Shown: positions 16,926-25,369, numbered from the stretch's first letter. The stretch is DNA of 64,000 nucleotides from Pseudomonas jessenii (GCF_002236115.1 NZ_NIWT01000004.1:558001-622000); one strand, 5' to 3'. The notes: a model not told the origin generated them from the sequence alone. Numbers and translations: made by a program.

Positions 16926-17429
16926 ATGATTCCTCAAACCCTGTTCAACACCAACCTGTTCGTCGACGGCGTCAACTTTGCCGGCGACGTGCCGAGCCTG
17001 ACCCTGCCCAAGCTGACGGTGAAAACCGACGAGTACCGGGCCGGCGGCATGGCCGGTTCCATCGAGATGGCCCAGGGCCTGGAAAAGATGGAAGCGACCT
17101 TTGTCACCAAGGGCGTGCGCCGCGAGTCGCTCAAGCACTTCGGTCTGGCCGATGGCTCGGCGTTCAACGCGTCGTTTCGTGGTGCCTTCCGTGGCCACAA
17201 AGGTACGGTCACGGCGGTCGTGGCGACCCTGCGCGGGCTGCTGAAAGAGGTCGACCTCGGTGATTGGAAGGCCGGTGATCCGGCGGAGATCAAACACGCG
17301 ATCGCGCCGGTGTACTACAAGCTCGAAATCGATGGCCGCGTGATGTACGAAATCGACATGATCGCCGGCATTCAGGTGATCGATGGCGTAGACCAGCTTG
17401 CCGATGTGCGCTCCGCACTCGGCCTCTAA
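16926..17429 (+). CDS. Major tail tube protein (FII family)
   Basis: This 167-residue protein (P2 FII 172 aa) begins with IPQTLFNTNLFVDG and contains LTLPKLTVKTDEYRAGGMAG, the family hallmark, and a C-terminal MYEIDMIAGIQVIDG. It makes the rigid inner tube through which DNA passes. It has its own AAGGAGCG ribosome site 12 bases after the sheath stop. Confidence 0.95.
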   Translation: MIPQTLFNTNLFVDGVNFAGDVPSLTLPKLTVKTDEYRAGGMAGSIEMAQGLEKMEATFVTKGVRRESLKHFGLADGSAFNASFRGAFRGHKGTVTAVVATLRGLLKEVDLGDWKAGDPAEIKHAIAPVYYKLEIDGRVMYEIDMIAGIQVIDGVDQLADVRSALGL

Positions 17430-17443
17430 GGGAATAGAACCGG

Positions 17444-18043
17444 ATGACCATGCAAACTGCAAATAAGCTGCCGGCCTGGCTGTCGATCGACACTGACCGT
17501 GCGGTGGTTACCCTCTCGCGACCGAGCGAGGTCAATGGGGTGAAGGTCGATACGCTCGTACTGCGTGCGCCACTGGTGCGCGAAGTCCGCGCCGCTGACC
17601 GCGCCGCCGGTGACGATGACGAACTGCGCGAGCTGCAGCTGTTCGCCAGTCTGGCCGAGGCGGGTCTCAAGGATCTGGAAGGCCTGAAGGTGGTGGACTA
17701 TCGCCGTCTGCAGGCGGCCTATTCGAACCTGGTGCCGCACGCCGACTATTCGAAATCGCTCCCGGCCTGGTTGTCGGTCACCGCCGAAAATGCGGTGGTC
17801 AGCCTGTCGCGCCCGAGCGAGGTCAATGGCGTGCAGATCGACAAACTGACCCTGCGCTCGCCGACGGTACGCGAAGTGCGCGCCGCGGATCGGACGGCCG
17901 GCGGTGACGATGAGCAGCGCGAACTGGTGCTGTTCGCCGAACTGGCCGGTGCGGCTATCGCCGATCTGGAGGGCCTGAAAGTGGTGGACTACAACCGTCT
18001 GCAGGCCGGTTATTTTCGCCTGGAGCAAGACGACGGGATTTGA
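17444..18043 (+). CDS. Tail assembly protein E, internally duplicated
   Basis: The 199-residue product consists of two copies of a ~90-residue domain, at about 8-97 and 104-191. By eye the copies agree at roughly 63 of 88 aligned positions, and both contain SRPSEVNGV, VREVRAADR and DLEGLKVVDY. P2 gpE is a single copy of about 90 residues that acts as tape-measure chaperone. A duplication would tie two chaperone domains together. The gene lies, as expected, between tube and tape measure, and E' follows in another frame. Confidence 0.8.
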   Translation: MTMQTANKLPAWLSIDTDRAVVTLSRPSEVNGVKVDTLVLRAPLVREVRAADRAAGDDDELRELQLFASLAEAGLKDLEGLKVVDYRRLQAAYSNLVPHADYSKSLPAWLSVTAENAVVSLSRPSEVNGVQIDKLTLRSPTVREVRAADRTAGGDDEQRELVLFAELAGAAIADLEGLKVVDYNRLQAGYFRLEQDDGI

Positions 18044-18050
18044 TCCGGGG

Positions 18051-18155
18051 GTGATGAAGATGGTGGCGAAACGTCTCGCGGCGGACACCGGATTCTCCGC
18101 CGCCGAGATTCAGTCGATGCCGTTTTCCGAGATGGTTTGGTGGCTCACGGATTGA
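18051..18155 (+). CDS. GpE'-like tail assembly peptide
   Basis: A 34-codon frame starts at GTG 18051 (or ATG 18054), 8 bases after the gene E stop. Its product contains LAADTGFSAAEIQSMPFSEM and an Asp-rich end, a good match to the short P2 gpE' family (W-x-x-S-E-M-x-A-M-S-L-x-E-L). In P2 this part is joined to E by a -1 frameshift. Here it lies in the -2/+1 frame relative to E and is open back to 17979. It may be made by frameshift or by reinitiation. Confidence 0.65.
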   Translation: MMKMVAKRLAADTGFSAAEIQSMPFSEMVWWLTD

Positions 18156-18193
18156 GCCGCTTCCGGTAATGCTCTGCACAGGGGAGCCATGAC

Positions 18194-21136
18194 ATGGCGA
18201 ACAAACTCTCCCTCGGGTTGGTGATCGGCGGGGCCGTCAGTCCTACGGTCGGCACTGCGTTCAATGAGGTCACCGGGCGCATCAAGCGCCTGGAAGCGGA
18301 AGGCAACAAGGCGCGGGTGCTGCAGCGCACCATTGGCGACACAATTCGCCTGCGCGATGAATGGAAAAAGGCCCACGACAGCGGCGCCGCAGGGGCGTCC
18401 AAACTGCTGGGTCGCCTGAATTCCAACCTCGACAGTCTGAAGAAACAGGGCATCGAGGTCGGTCGTCTGGAAAAGGCCTACCGCTCTTTGGGCCAATCCG
18501 CGAACAAGGCGGAACTCAAGGCCAAGGGTTACCAGCAGATCGATGCCGGCAAAGCCGGGATGAAAAGCACGGTCGGTCAGGCCGTGGCCGGGGTGGCAAC
18601 GGTGGGCATTGCGACCAAAGTCAGTGCCGACTTCGGGGCCATTGTCCGTGACATCGCGATCAAGGCCGGGATTGCCAACGATCCGAAAGAAAAGCAGGTA
18701 TCGCAGAAGATCATCGAGACTTCGCGCGACACCGGCATGGCGCGCAATGACGTCGCCGACGTGGTCAACCAGTTGGTCGGGGCCGGGATGGACCTGGCCA
18801 AGGCGCTGGAATATGCGCCGGTCGCGGCCAAGTTTGCCGTGGGCCAGGGCTCGAACGGCGCCGACACGGCGAAGATGATCAACGCGCTGGGGCAGAATGC
18901 CAAGATCACCGACGCCAAACAGATGCAGCAGGCACTCGAAGCCATTGCCTTTCAGGGGCAGGCTGGCAGCTTCGAGGCGGTCGACATGGCCCGTTGGTTT
19001 CCCGAACTGCTGTCGAACATGGGCAACCTGAACATCACCGGCATGGACGCGGTGACGCAGCTGGGCGCGATGCTGCAGGTGCAGATGAAAACTGCTGGCG
19101 GCGCCGATGAGGCGGCGAACAACCTCAAAAACTGGATGGGCAAGATCGGTTCAACCGACACCGTGGAGGCCTATAAAAAGGCCGGCATCGACTACAAGGG
19201 CTCGATGCAGACCGGGTTGCAGAACGGCATGTCGACGCTGGAGTCGAGCATGGCGTTGGCGCAGAAGTACATTCAGGCCACCGATCCGAAACGGGCGGCG
19301 CTGATGGCCGAAGCCACTTCGAAGATCAGCCAGGAGGCGGATCCGGAAAAGGCCAAGGCCATGATGGCGTCGCTGGAGGAGGCTTTGCGCACCGGCGACC
19401 TGTTCGCCGACATGCAGGTCAAGGCCGCACTTTCGGCCTACCTGCAGAACAAGGCGCTGTACAGCCAGCTGAAAAACGACTCGCGCGAAGCCTCGGGCAT
19501 CCTCGACAAAAACCTCGCCGAGCGGCGCGAGTCGTCGTCACAGAAGTGGGCGGAAATGGCGCAGTCGATGGACGATGCCATGCGCAGTGTGGGCGATGCC
19601 CTGCGGCCGGTGACGGATACCGTGGTCGAAGGCCTGACCAAGCTCACTAAAGGCATCACCGCGCTGGCGGACAGTTCGCCCGGTGTGGTCACTGGTATTG
19701 CGGCGGTCGGGGGTGGATTGCTCGCGCTGCAGACAGCAGTTAGCTCGTTCAAGATCGGCAAGGGATTGCTCAATCTGGCGCGTGGGACATTGGGCAAAGG
19801 CAAGTCCGGCGAGGTGCAGAAGGTCTTTGTCACCAACTCGTTGGAGGGAGACCGTGTCGGCACAGTGGCAGAGCCCAAGGGCAAAGCGGGTAAGGCTCTG
19901 TCCCTGGTCGAGACGGGGTTGAAGGCTGTCGCGGCCTTCAAGGGGGCGCCCGAGGCCAGTGACACCGCTGACGGACAGGAGGGAAAGAAAACCGGTGGTC
20001 TCGATCTGGTGGCGACCGGCCTCAAGGTGGTGTCGCTCGCCAAGGAGGCCACCGGCGACGGTGAGGTGCAAGCCGGTCTGGAAGACGGCAGCGTCAGGAA
20101 GGTGTTTGTGGTGAACGCGGCGGCCATGGGCGGCGGTGGCGGGGGACCGTTTGAGAATCGTCGTCGGGCTCGCGGGACGCCTCGCACTGCCTCGCGGCGG
20201 CGTCGGGTTGCCACGCCGCCAAGGCCGAGCGGTCCGTCCCGTCCGGCGGTGCCCGCGCCTCGACCGGCCACACCGGTACCGCGACCGTCAATGTCCGTGC
20301 CTAGGACACCAGCGCCGGTGCCCGTGCCGCGACCTCCGGTGCCCGTGCCGCGTCCACCGGTACCGCTGCCGCCAACCGGGGGGGTCATGGCCAAAGTGGC
20401 GGCTGTGGCGGGAACGGTGGGGAAGGTCGGCAAGGTGGGCAAAGTGATCCCGGGCGGCTCGTTGTTGGAGGCGGGAAGCATGGCCGTCGACACTTACCTG
20501 AATGCCGAAACGAAAGATCAAAAAGCCGAAGGTTACGGTGCGGCAGCGGGTTCGCTGGCAGGCACCATGGCCGGCGCCGCTGCCGGGGCGGCCATCGGTT
20601 CGGTGGTGCCCATCATCGGTACCGCGATTGGTGGCTTGGTCGGTGCGTATCTGGGCAGCATGGGCGGCACCGCATTGGGTGGGGTCGTGGGCAAATCGTG
20701 GTTTGGTGGCGAGGAAGAAAAGCCCGCAGCACCGGCAACACCGTTGTTGGTGGCGCCTCGGCCGGGGCCGGTGGTGCCCAGCTTGGCCAGCATGGGGCGA
20801 TCCTTCAATGGGGCGAACGAGCCCGGCGCGCTACTGATGGCGTCCAGTTCTGCACCGCCCACCCCGGCCTTGGGTGACGTCGCCCGCGCACTGGCGACGC
20901 CGGCAGCGGGGAAACCAGCAGCGGTGGTGATTCAGCCCAAAGAGCCAGTGAAACCAGCACCCACCAAAGTGGAGCAGCAGTTCCAGTACTCACTGAGCAT
21001 GCCGGTCACGGTGCAAGGCGACGTCAAGGATCCGCAGCGTCTGGCTCAGGACTTGATGCCGCACATGCAGCGAATGATGGCCGACGCTGCGAAACAGAAC
21101 GCGTCGAGCCAGTTGTTCGATGAACCCCACTTGTAA
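18194..21136 (+). CDS. Tail tape measure protein
   Basis: This 980-residue protein sets tail length. The N-terminal ~160 residues are helical and charged, with a coiled-coil look. A TP901-type core with VADVVNQLVGAGMDLAKALEYAP follows (about 185-330). A hydrophobic pair lies near 510-530. An unusual Pro/Arg/Val-rich low-complexity stretch occupies about 655-735, then a Gly/Ala-rich hydrophobic segment near 785-840. It starts 39 bases after E', as T follows E/E' in P2. Confidence 0.92.
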   Translation: MANKLSLGLVIGGAVSPTVGTAFNEVTGRIKRLEAEGNKARVLQRTIGDTIRLRDEWKKAHDSGAAGASKLLGRLNSNLDSLKKQGIEVGRLEKAYRSLGQSANKAELKAKGYQQIDAGKAGMKSTVGQAVAGVATVGIATKVSADFGAIVRDIAIKAGIANDPKEKQVSQKIIETSRDTGMARNDVADVVNQLVGAGMDLAKALEYAPVAAKFAVGQGSNGADTAKMINALGQNAKITDAKQMQQALEAIAFQGQAGSFEAVDMARWFPELLSNMGNLNITGMDAVTQLGAMLQVQMKTAGGADEAANNLKNWMGKIGSTDTVEAYKKAGIDYKGSMQTGLQNGMSTLESSMALAQKYIQATDPKRAALMAEATSKISQEADPEKAKAMMASLEEALRTGDLFADMQVKAALSAYLQNKALYSQLKNDSREASGILDKNLAERRESSSQKWAEMAQSMDDAMRSVGDALRPVTDTVVEGLTKLTKGITALADSSPGVVTGIAAVGGGLLALQTAVSSFKIGKGLLNLARGTLGKGKSGEVQKVFVTNSLEGDRVGTVAEPKGKAGKALSLVETGLKAVAAFKGAPEASDTADGQEGKKTGGLDLVATGLKVVSLAKEATGDGEVQAGLEDGSVRKVFVVNAAAMGGGGGGPFENRRRARGTPRTASRRRRVATPPRPSGPSRPAVPAPRPATPVPRPSMSVPRTPAPVPVPRPPVPVPRPPVPLPPTGGVMAKVAAVAGTVGKVGKVGKVIPGGSLLEAGSMAVDTYLNAETKDQKAEGYGAAAGSLAGTMAGAAAGAAIGSVVPIIGTAIGGLVGAYLGSMGGTALGGVVGKSWFGGEEEKPAAPATPLLVAPRPGPVVPSLASMGRSFNGANEPGALLMASSSAPPTPALGDVARALATPAAGKPAAVVIQPKEPVKPAPTKVEQQFQYSLSMPVTVQGDVKDPQRLAQDLMPHMQRMMADAAKQNASSQLFDEPHL

Positions 21137-21145
21137 GGAGAACCC

Positions 21146-21991
21146 ATGGCTTACATGGAGCAATTGCAGGCTGGCCTCAAGTACCTGGTCGAAGCCGGGG
21201 AGTCCGGACGCCGCAGTGCGGACGGCATGCTCGGCCCGGTCAATGGTGCGATCAGTGAAATTACCGGTGCCGCGTCCGAGCTGGAGAATATTCCGTTCGT
21301 GGGGTCGGCAATCGGCGCCAAGCTGCAGCGGGTAATGCGCGGGGTGAATGCGGCGCAAGCCAAGGTTGGGCAGGTGGTGGCCACCTACGGGCGGGCTACC
21401 CGGGCCGCCGCGGAAGTGCAGGAGCGCATGGGCACGCTGAAGGAGCAGGCGGGTAAGGCGGCGACGGCGATCAACAAGATCGCCGGCAAGGTCAGCCCGT
21501 CGCTGGCCAACATCGTGCCCACCAGTGCGTTTGCCACCGATGCCACGCCGGCGCCCGAAGCGGTGAAGCCGTTCCCACACCTGTTGATCATTCAACCGCA
21601 GGATCCCAAAGCGCAGCCGTACTATTTCAATCTGGACACGGCGGCCTTCGACGAGCTGTCACGTTCGACCGAGTTTCGCTGGGCCTCGCAAGAGCGCCTG
21701 TCGCGTCGGCCGGCGCAGCAGGCGGTGGGCATCGGTGAAGAGAAAATCACCTTGAAGGGTACGATTTACCCGGGCTTCAAGGGCGGGCTGAAGCAGCTCG
21801 ACACCTTGCGCAGCATTGGCGCGCAATTGAAGCCGTTAACCCTGACCACGGGGTATGGCGATGTCATGGGTACCTGGTGCCTGAAGACCATCTCGGAAGA
21901 GCAGGGGGCGCTGATGCACGGCGGGATTCCGCGTAAACAAGGATTCACTCTGGAGTTTGTACGCTATGGCGACGACATGCAGAACGTCTGA
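21146..21991 (+). CDS. Tail protein U with N-terminal extension
   Basis: Residues ~140-281 (HLLIIQPQDPKAQPYYFNLD, FRWASQERLSRRPAQQ, GDVMGTWCLKTI, RKQGFTLEFVRYGDD) are a full P2 gpU domain; gpU alone is 159 aa. The first ~135 residues are an added Ala/Gly-rich helical region (VGQVVATYGRATRAAAEVQ). gpU caps the tail at the head-proximal end. The start behind AAGGAG is clear, so the extension is real. It overlaps gene X. Confidence 0.85.
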   Translation: MAYMEQLQAGLKYLVEAGESGRRSADGMLGPVNGAISEITGAASELENIPFVGSAIGAKLQRVMRGVNAAQAKVGQVVATYGRATRAAAEVQERMGTLKEQAGKAATAINKIAGKVSPSLANIVPTSAFATDATPAPEAVKPFPHLLIIQPQDPKAQPYYFNLDTAAFDELSRSTEFRWASQERLSRRPAQQAVGIGEEKITLKGTIYPGFKGGLKQLDTLRSIGAQLKPLTLTTGYGDVMGTWCLKTISEEQGALMHGGIPRKQGFTLEFVRYGDDMQNV

Positions 21992-22172
21992 TGGGGATCT
22001 GCTGGACACCATCTGCCATAACTTTTATGGCCACTTGGTGGGCAGTGTTGAGGCGGTGCTGGATGCCAATCAGGGCCTGGCCGATGAGCCGCAACCCTAT
22101 CGCGCCGGCGTGGTGATCACCCTGCCGGATCTGGCTACGCCGGTACAGGAACAGGTCACGCTATGGGATTGA
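21966..22172 (+). CDS. Tail protein X
   Basis: ATG 21966 inside the end of gene U gives 68 residues, one more than P2 gpX. The sequence DGDLLDTICHNFYG and the end PYRAGVVITLPDL show the LysM-like gpX fold. It is an essential tail completion protein. A terminator hairpin separates it from gene D. Confidence 0.9.
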   Translation: MATTCRTSDGDLLDTICHNFYGHLVGSVEAVLDANQGLADEPQPYRAGVVITLPDLATPVQEQVTLWD

Positions 22173-22218
22173 TGGTCTACACTCGTGCCGCTTGATAACT
22201 CAAGCTCCTTACTTTCAT

Positions 22219-22242
22219 ACCCGCCTTGTGCGGGTTTTTTTT
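22219..22242 (+). terminator. Terminator hairpin between X and D
   Basis: A 6-bp stem ACCCGC / GCGGGT with loop CTTGT is followed by eight T, 12 bases before the gene D start. Confidence 0.75.
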
Positions 22243-22253
22243 GGAAAAATTCC

Positions 22254-23303
22254 ATGACTCCTAGGTTTCGCATCGTCGCCAATGGCGCCGATATCACGGC
22301 CTTGATCAATGATCGGCTGATTCAGCTGCGCACCCTGGACAAGCCCGGGATGGAATCCGATGAGTTCGAATTGCGCATCGATGATCGCGATGGCCAGGTG
22401 ACGTTGCCGTCCCGTGGTAGTGCCATCGAGGTCTACCTCGGTTACGCCGAAACGTCGCTGGCCCGCATGGGGCGCTACGTGGTCGACGAGGTCGAGGTCT
22501 CGGGACCACCGGACACGCTGGTGATCAAGGGCAAGGCCAGCGATATGCGCGGCACGGGCAAAACCATTCGCAGTGGCAGTTGGGAAAACGTGCCGCTGTC
22601 GACCATCGTGACCGACATTGCCGCGCGCAACGGCTGGCAGCCAGGGTGTCCGGTGGCCACCAAAGTGGTCCGGGCGGATCAGCTCAACGAGTCCGATTTC
22701 AATTTCCTCACTCGTCTAGCCAAGCAGTACGACTGCACCGCCAAGGTGGCCGAGGGCAAGTTGCTGGTGATGCCGCGTCAAGGCGGGCAGAGCGCAAGCG
22801 GCAAGGCCTTCGGCGCCATCACCCTGACGCGCAGCGATGTCAGCCGTTGGCAGTTTCGTCTGGGTGATCGCAATGCACACAAGACGGTGGCAACCAAACA
22901 TCAGGACAAGAAAAACGGAAAGCTGGTGGTGGTCTCCCTGGACAACGACGACGTACCGGATGGCCTGCCGGCGGTGCACACCGACCGGCATATCTACCCC
23001 AACAAAACCGCTGCCGAGGCGGCCGCCAAGGCCCGCTTGGCCGCGTTCAATCGCTCCGGTGCGGGTGTGCGTCTGGAGATGCCCGGGCGCACGGACATCT
23101 TCGCCGAACGATCGATCAATGCCCAGGGCTTCAAGGAGGGGCTCGACGGTGAGTACCTGACGGATTCGGTCGAACAGGTTTACACCCAGTCCGGCTGGTC
23201 AACCACGGTGGAGTGCAACGGTGGCAAGCAGGGCAAAGCCAAGGCCAAAGGCAAGAAGAAAAAACAACCACAAGACCTGAAGGTGGTGCAGCTGAATCAA
23301 TAG
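22254..23303 (+). CDS. Late control / tail hub protein D
   Basis: ATG 22254 gives 349 residues. The first half (FRIVANGADITALINDRLIQL, DEFELRIDDRDG) and WENVPLSTIVTDIAARNGW are typical of P2 gpD, the baseplate hub related to gp27. The Lys-rich C-terminus (about 325-345) may be flexible. Despite the historical name, the role is structural: it holds spike V under the tube. Confidence 0.92.
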   Translation: MTPRFRIVANGADITALINDRLIQLRTLDKPGMESDEFELRIDDRDGQVTLPSRGSAIEVYLGYAETSLARMGRYVVDEVEVSGPPDTLVIKGKASDMRGTGKTIRSGSWENVPLSTIVTDIAARNGWQPGCPVATKVVRADQLNESDFNFLTRLAKQYDCTAKVAEGKLLVMPRQGGQSASGKAFGAITLTRSDVSRWQFRLGDRNAHKTVATKHQDKKNGKLVVVSLDNDDVPDGLPAVHTDRHIYPNKTAAEAAAKARLAAFNRSGAGVRLEMPGRTDIFAERSINAQGFKEGLDGEYLTDSVEQVYTQSGWSTTVECNGGKQGKAKAKGKKKKQPQDLKVVQLNQ

Positions 23304-23337
23304 CAGCGTCCTCCGTCACAGCAATAGGAGCAAGCGA

Positions 23338-23901
23338 ATGACGTTAACTGAGCAACAACTCCAACGCATCATGCCCAACGCCCGCCGCCAAGCGGGCGTT
23401 TTCGTATCCGCGCTCAACGTGGCCATGGCCCACCGACAAATCAACACGCCGAAACGTCAGGCCGCGTTCCTCGCGCAGGTCGGGCACGAATCGGGTCAAT
23501 TGCAATACGTACGTGAGCTGGGTGGCGATCAGTACCTGAGCAAATACGACACCGGCAATCTGGCGGTGAGGCTGGGCAACACCCCGGAAACGGATGGGGA
23601 TGGTCAGCGCTATCGCGGTCGTGGCCTGATTCAGATCACCGGCCACAGCAACTACCTACGCTGCAGCCTGGCGCTGTTCGGTGATGAACGCCTGCTGCGC
23701 AACCCTGAGCTACTCGAACTGCCGCAATGGGCTGCCGAGTCAGCGGCGTGGTTCTGGTGGATCCGTGAACTGAACACGCTGGCGGATCGGGACGAATTCG
23801 AGGCGATCACCCGCAAGATCAACGGCGGCCTCAATGGTCTGGCTGATCGACTGCAGCTGTGGGAGCGGGCGAGGGCGGTGTTATGCGCCTCGTCGACCTG
23901 A
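23338..23901 (+). CDS. Endolysin, GH19 chitinase-like
   Basis: This 187-residue protein is a GH19 lysozyme-like fold as in many Pseudomonas phages. It has the general-acid Glu51 in AQVGHESGQ, a second Glu near 61 in YVRELGG, and the YRGRGLIQITGHSNY substrate groove (about 95-110). It would cut the peptidoglycan glycan strand. No signal peptide is seen, so it needs the holin. It overlaps Rz. Confidence 0.9.
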   Translation: MTLTEQQLQRIMPNARRQAGVFVSALNVAMAHRQINTPKRQAAFLAQVGHESGQLQYVRELGGDQYLSKYDTGNLAVRLGNTPETDGDGQRYRGRGLIQITGHSNYLRCSLALFGDERLLRNPELLELPQWAAESAAWFWWIRELNTLADRDEFEAITRKINGGLNGLADRLQLWERARAVLCASST

Positions 23902-24425
23902 TCCCTGCGCCGTACCGAGTGTTGGTAGTCGGCAGCCTACTGGTTGCAGTCGCGGGTAGTGCTGCCGCGTTGGCCTGGCAGGTCCAGGCTTGGCGCTACG
24001 GTAAGCAACTCGCCGAACAGGCCCAGCTGCATACCGACACTCTCAATCAACTGGCCTTAGCCTCGGCCGCGCAACAGCGGGCCGAACAGGACAAACGTCT
24101 GGCCCTGGAGCAGCGGCTTTCGGTCAGCGAACAAAACCATTACCGAGCATTGAGCGATGCCCAACGTGATCAAGGTCGCCTGCGCGACCGCCTTGCCACT
24201 GCTGATGTGCGCCTGTCAGTCCTACTCGACGCCACCGATTCAGCCAGCGGCTGCGCAATGTCAGCCACCACCGCCCCCGGCGGCGTGGTTCATGGCCCCA
24301 CAAGAGCCCAACTTGACCCAGCGCATGCTCAACGAATTATCGGCATCACCGATGCCGGCGACCAAGGACTGATCGCCTTGGCGGCCTGTCAGGCCTACGC
24401 CAAAGAAGTCTCAACACCGAAGTGA
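23883..24425 (+). CDS. Rz-like inner-membrane spanin (DUF2514-like)
   Basis: This 180-residue protein has an N-terminal membrane anchor (about 10-32, VLVVGSLLVAVAGSAAALAW) and a long coiled-coil part (about 40-110), then a helical tail with IGITDAGDQGLIALAACQAY. It would join Rz1 to fuse inner and outer membranes at lysis. It begins inside the endolysin gene, and Rz1 is embedded in another frame. Confidence 0.8.
   Translation: MRLVDLIPAPYRVLVVGSLLVAVAGSAAALAWQVQAWRYGKQLAEQAQLHTDTLNQLALASAAQQRAEQDKRLALEQRLSVSEQNHYRALSDAQRDQGRLRDRLATADVRLSVLLDATDSASGCAMSATTAPGGVVHGPTRAQLDPAHAQRIIGITDAGDQGLIALAACQAYAKEVSTPK
24157..24372 (+). CDS. Rz1-like outer-membrane spanin lipoprotein, embedded in Rz
   Basis: A 71-residue frame lies wholly inside Rz in the +1 frame. 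Its start gives a short hydrophobic signal, with a Cys near residue 18-20 (ALPLLMCAC) as a lipid attachment point, then a Pro-rich stretch with five successive Pro, as in Rz1 proteins. The embedded layout is the classic Rz/Rz1 arrangement, which makes this more than a chance frame. The lipobox is not canonical at -3. Confidence 0.7.
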   Translation: MPNVIKVACATALPLLMCACQSYSTPPIQPAAAQCQPPPPPAAWFMAPQEPNLTQRMLNELSASPMPATKD

Positions 24426-24434
24426 AAAGAGCGA

Positions 24435-24464
24435 CCGGGCTGGATGCGTCAACATCCAGCCCGG
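24435..24464 (+). terminator. Strong hairpin after the late operon, no T-run
   Basis: A 12-bp perfect stem (24435-24446 with 24453-24464, CCGGGCTGGATG arm) with loop CGTCAA begins 10 bases after the Rz stop. There is no T-run, so it is either a Rho-dependent end or a stability element closing the late transcript. Confidence 0.5.
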
Positions 24465-24541
24465 CCGCCGTCCCTGCAGATCGTCCCTGCAAGTCCAGCC
24501 AAGGCTCTTACTCCGTGCACGAAGCGCGGCGAGCCTAGCAC

Positions 24542-24557
24542 CTGTTTATCCATACAG
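24542..24557. promoter_or_regulatory. LexA box upstream of phage adenine methylase
   Basis: CTGTTTATCCATACAG has the CTG-N10-CAG form and matches the Pseudomonas LexA consensus CTGTATATATATACAG at 13 of 16 bases. It ends 17 bases before the methylase start. It closely resembles the LexA boxes before recA (35693) and dinB (56299) in this window. Confidence 0.75.
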
Positions 24558-24574
24558 TAAAGGTCTTGCACTCT

Positions 24575-25369
24575 ATGTCTACTCCCATCATTCCTTGGAT
24601 GGGCGGCAAACGCCGCCTGGCCGACCGCCTCATTCCGCTCTTCCCACCCCACGAATGCTACGTCGAGGTCTTTGCCGGTGGTGCTGCGCTGTACTTCATG
24701 CGACCCCAGGCTGCGCCCGTTGAAGTTCTGAACGACATCAATGGAGATCTGGTCACGTTGTATCGCGTCGTGCAGAACCACCTCGAAGAATTCGTGCGCC
24801 AGTTCAAATGGGCGCTGAGCTCGCGCCAGGTGTTCGAGTGGCAGAAGATGACCCGTCCCGAAACCCTCACCGACATCCAGCGTGCTGCCCGATTCTTCTA
24901 CCTGCAGCACCATGCCTTCGCCGGCAAGGTCACCGGGCAGACGTTCGGTACCGCCACCACTGGCCCAGCGATCAACCTGTTGCGGATCGAGGAGAACCTC
25001 TCGGCTGCCTGGCAGCGCCTGTCCGGCACTTACGTCGAACACTTACCATGGCTTGATTGCGCCGAGCGCTACGACCGTGCCCACACCTTCCATTACATGG
25101 ATCCGCCTTACTGGCAGACCGCCGGCTATGGCGTGGACTTTCCATTCGAAAACTACGAGCGGATGGCTGATTTCATGCGGCGGTGCAAAGGCAAAGTGAT
25201 GGTCAGCATCAACGATCACCCGGATATTCGTCGTGTGTTCGAGGGTTTTCATTTTGAAATGCTGGACATTCGCTATTGCAACACCAACCAGCGTCAGGGG
25301 AAAGCCGAGGTGAGTGGTGAACTAGTGGTCATGAACTGGCTACCTTCCGCATTAGGCGGGTTGTTTTAG
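24575..25369 (+). CDS. DNA adenine methylase (D12 class)
   Basis: ATG 24575 gives 264 residues. Motif I-like PWMGGKRR (about 8-15) binds S-adenosylmethionine, EVFAGGAAL (about 31-40) is the next conserved block, and catalytic DPPY lies at 176-179. This is a type II N6-adenine methylase without a partner endonuclease gene. Phages use such enzymes against host restriction or to time replication and packaging. A LexA box directly upstream suggests SOS control separate from the late operon. Confidence 0.9.
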   Translation: MSTPIIPWMGGKRRLADRLIPLFPPHECYVEVFAGGAALYFMRPQAAPVEVLNDINGDLVTLYRVVQNHLEEFVRQFKWALSSRQVFEWQKMTRPETLTDIQRAARFFYLQHHAFAGKVTGQTFGTATTGPAINLLRIEENLSAAWQRLSGTYVEHLPWLDCAERYDRAHTFHYMDPPYWQTAGYGVDFPFENYERMADFMRRCKGKVMVSINDHPDIRRVFEGFHFEMLDIRYCNTNQRQGKAEVSGELVVMNWLPSALGGLF

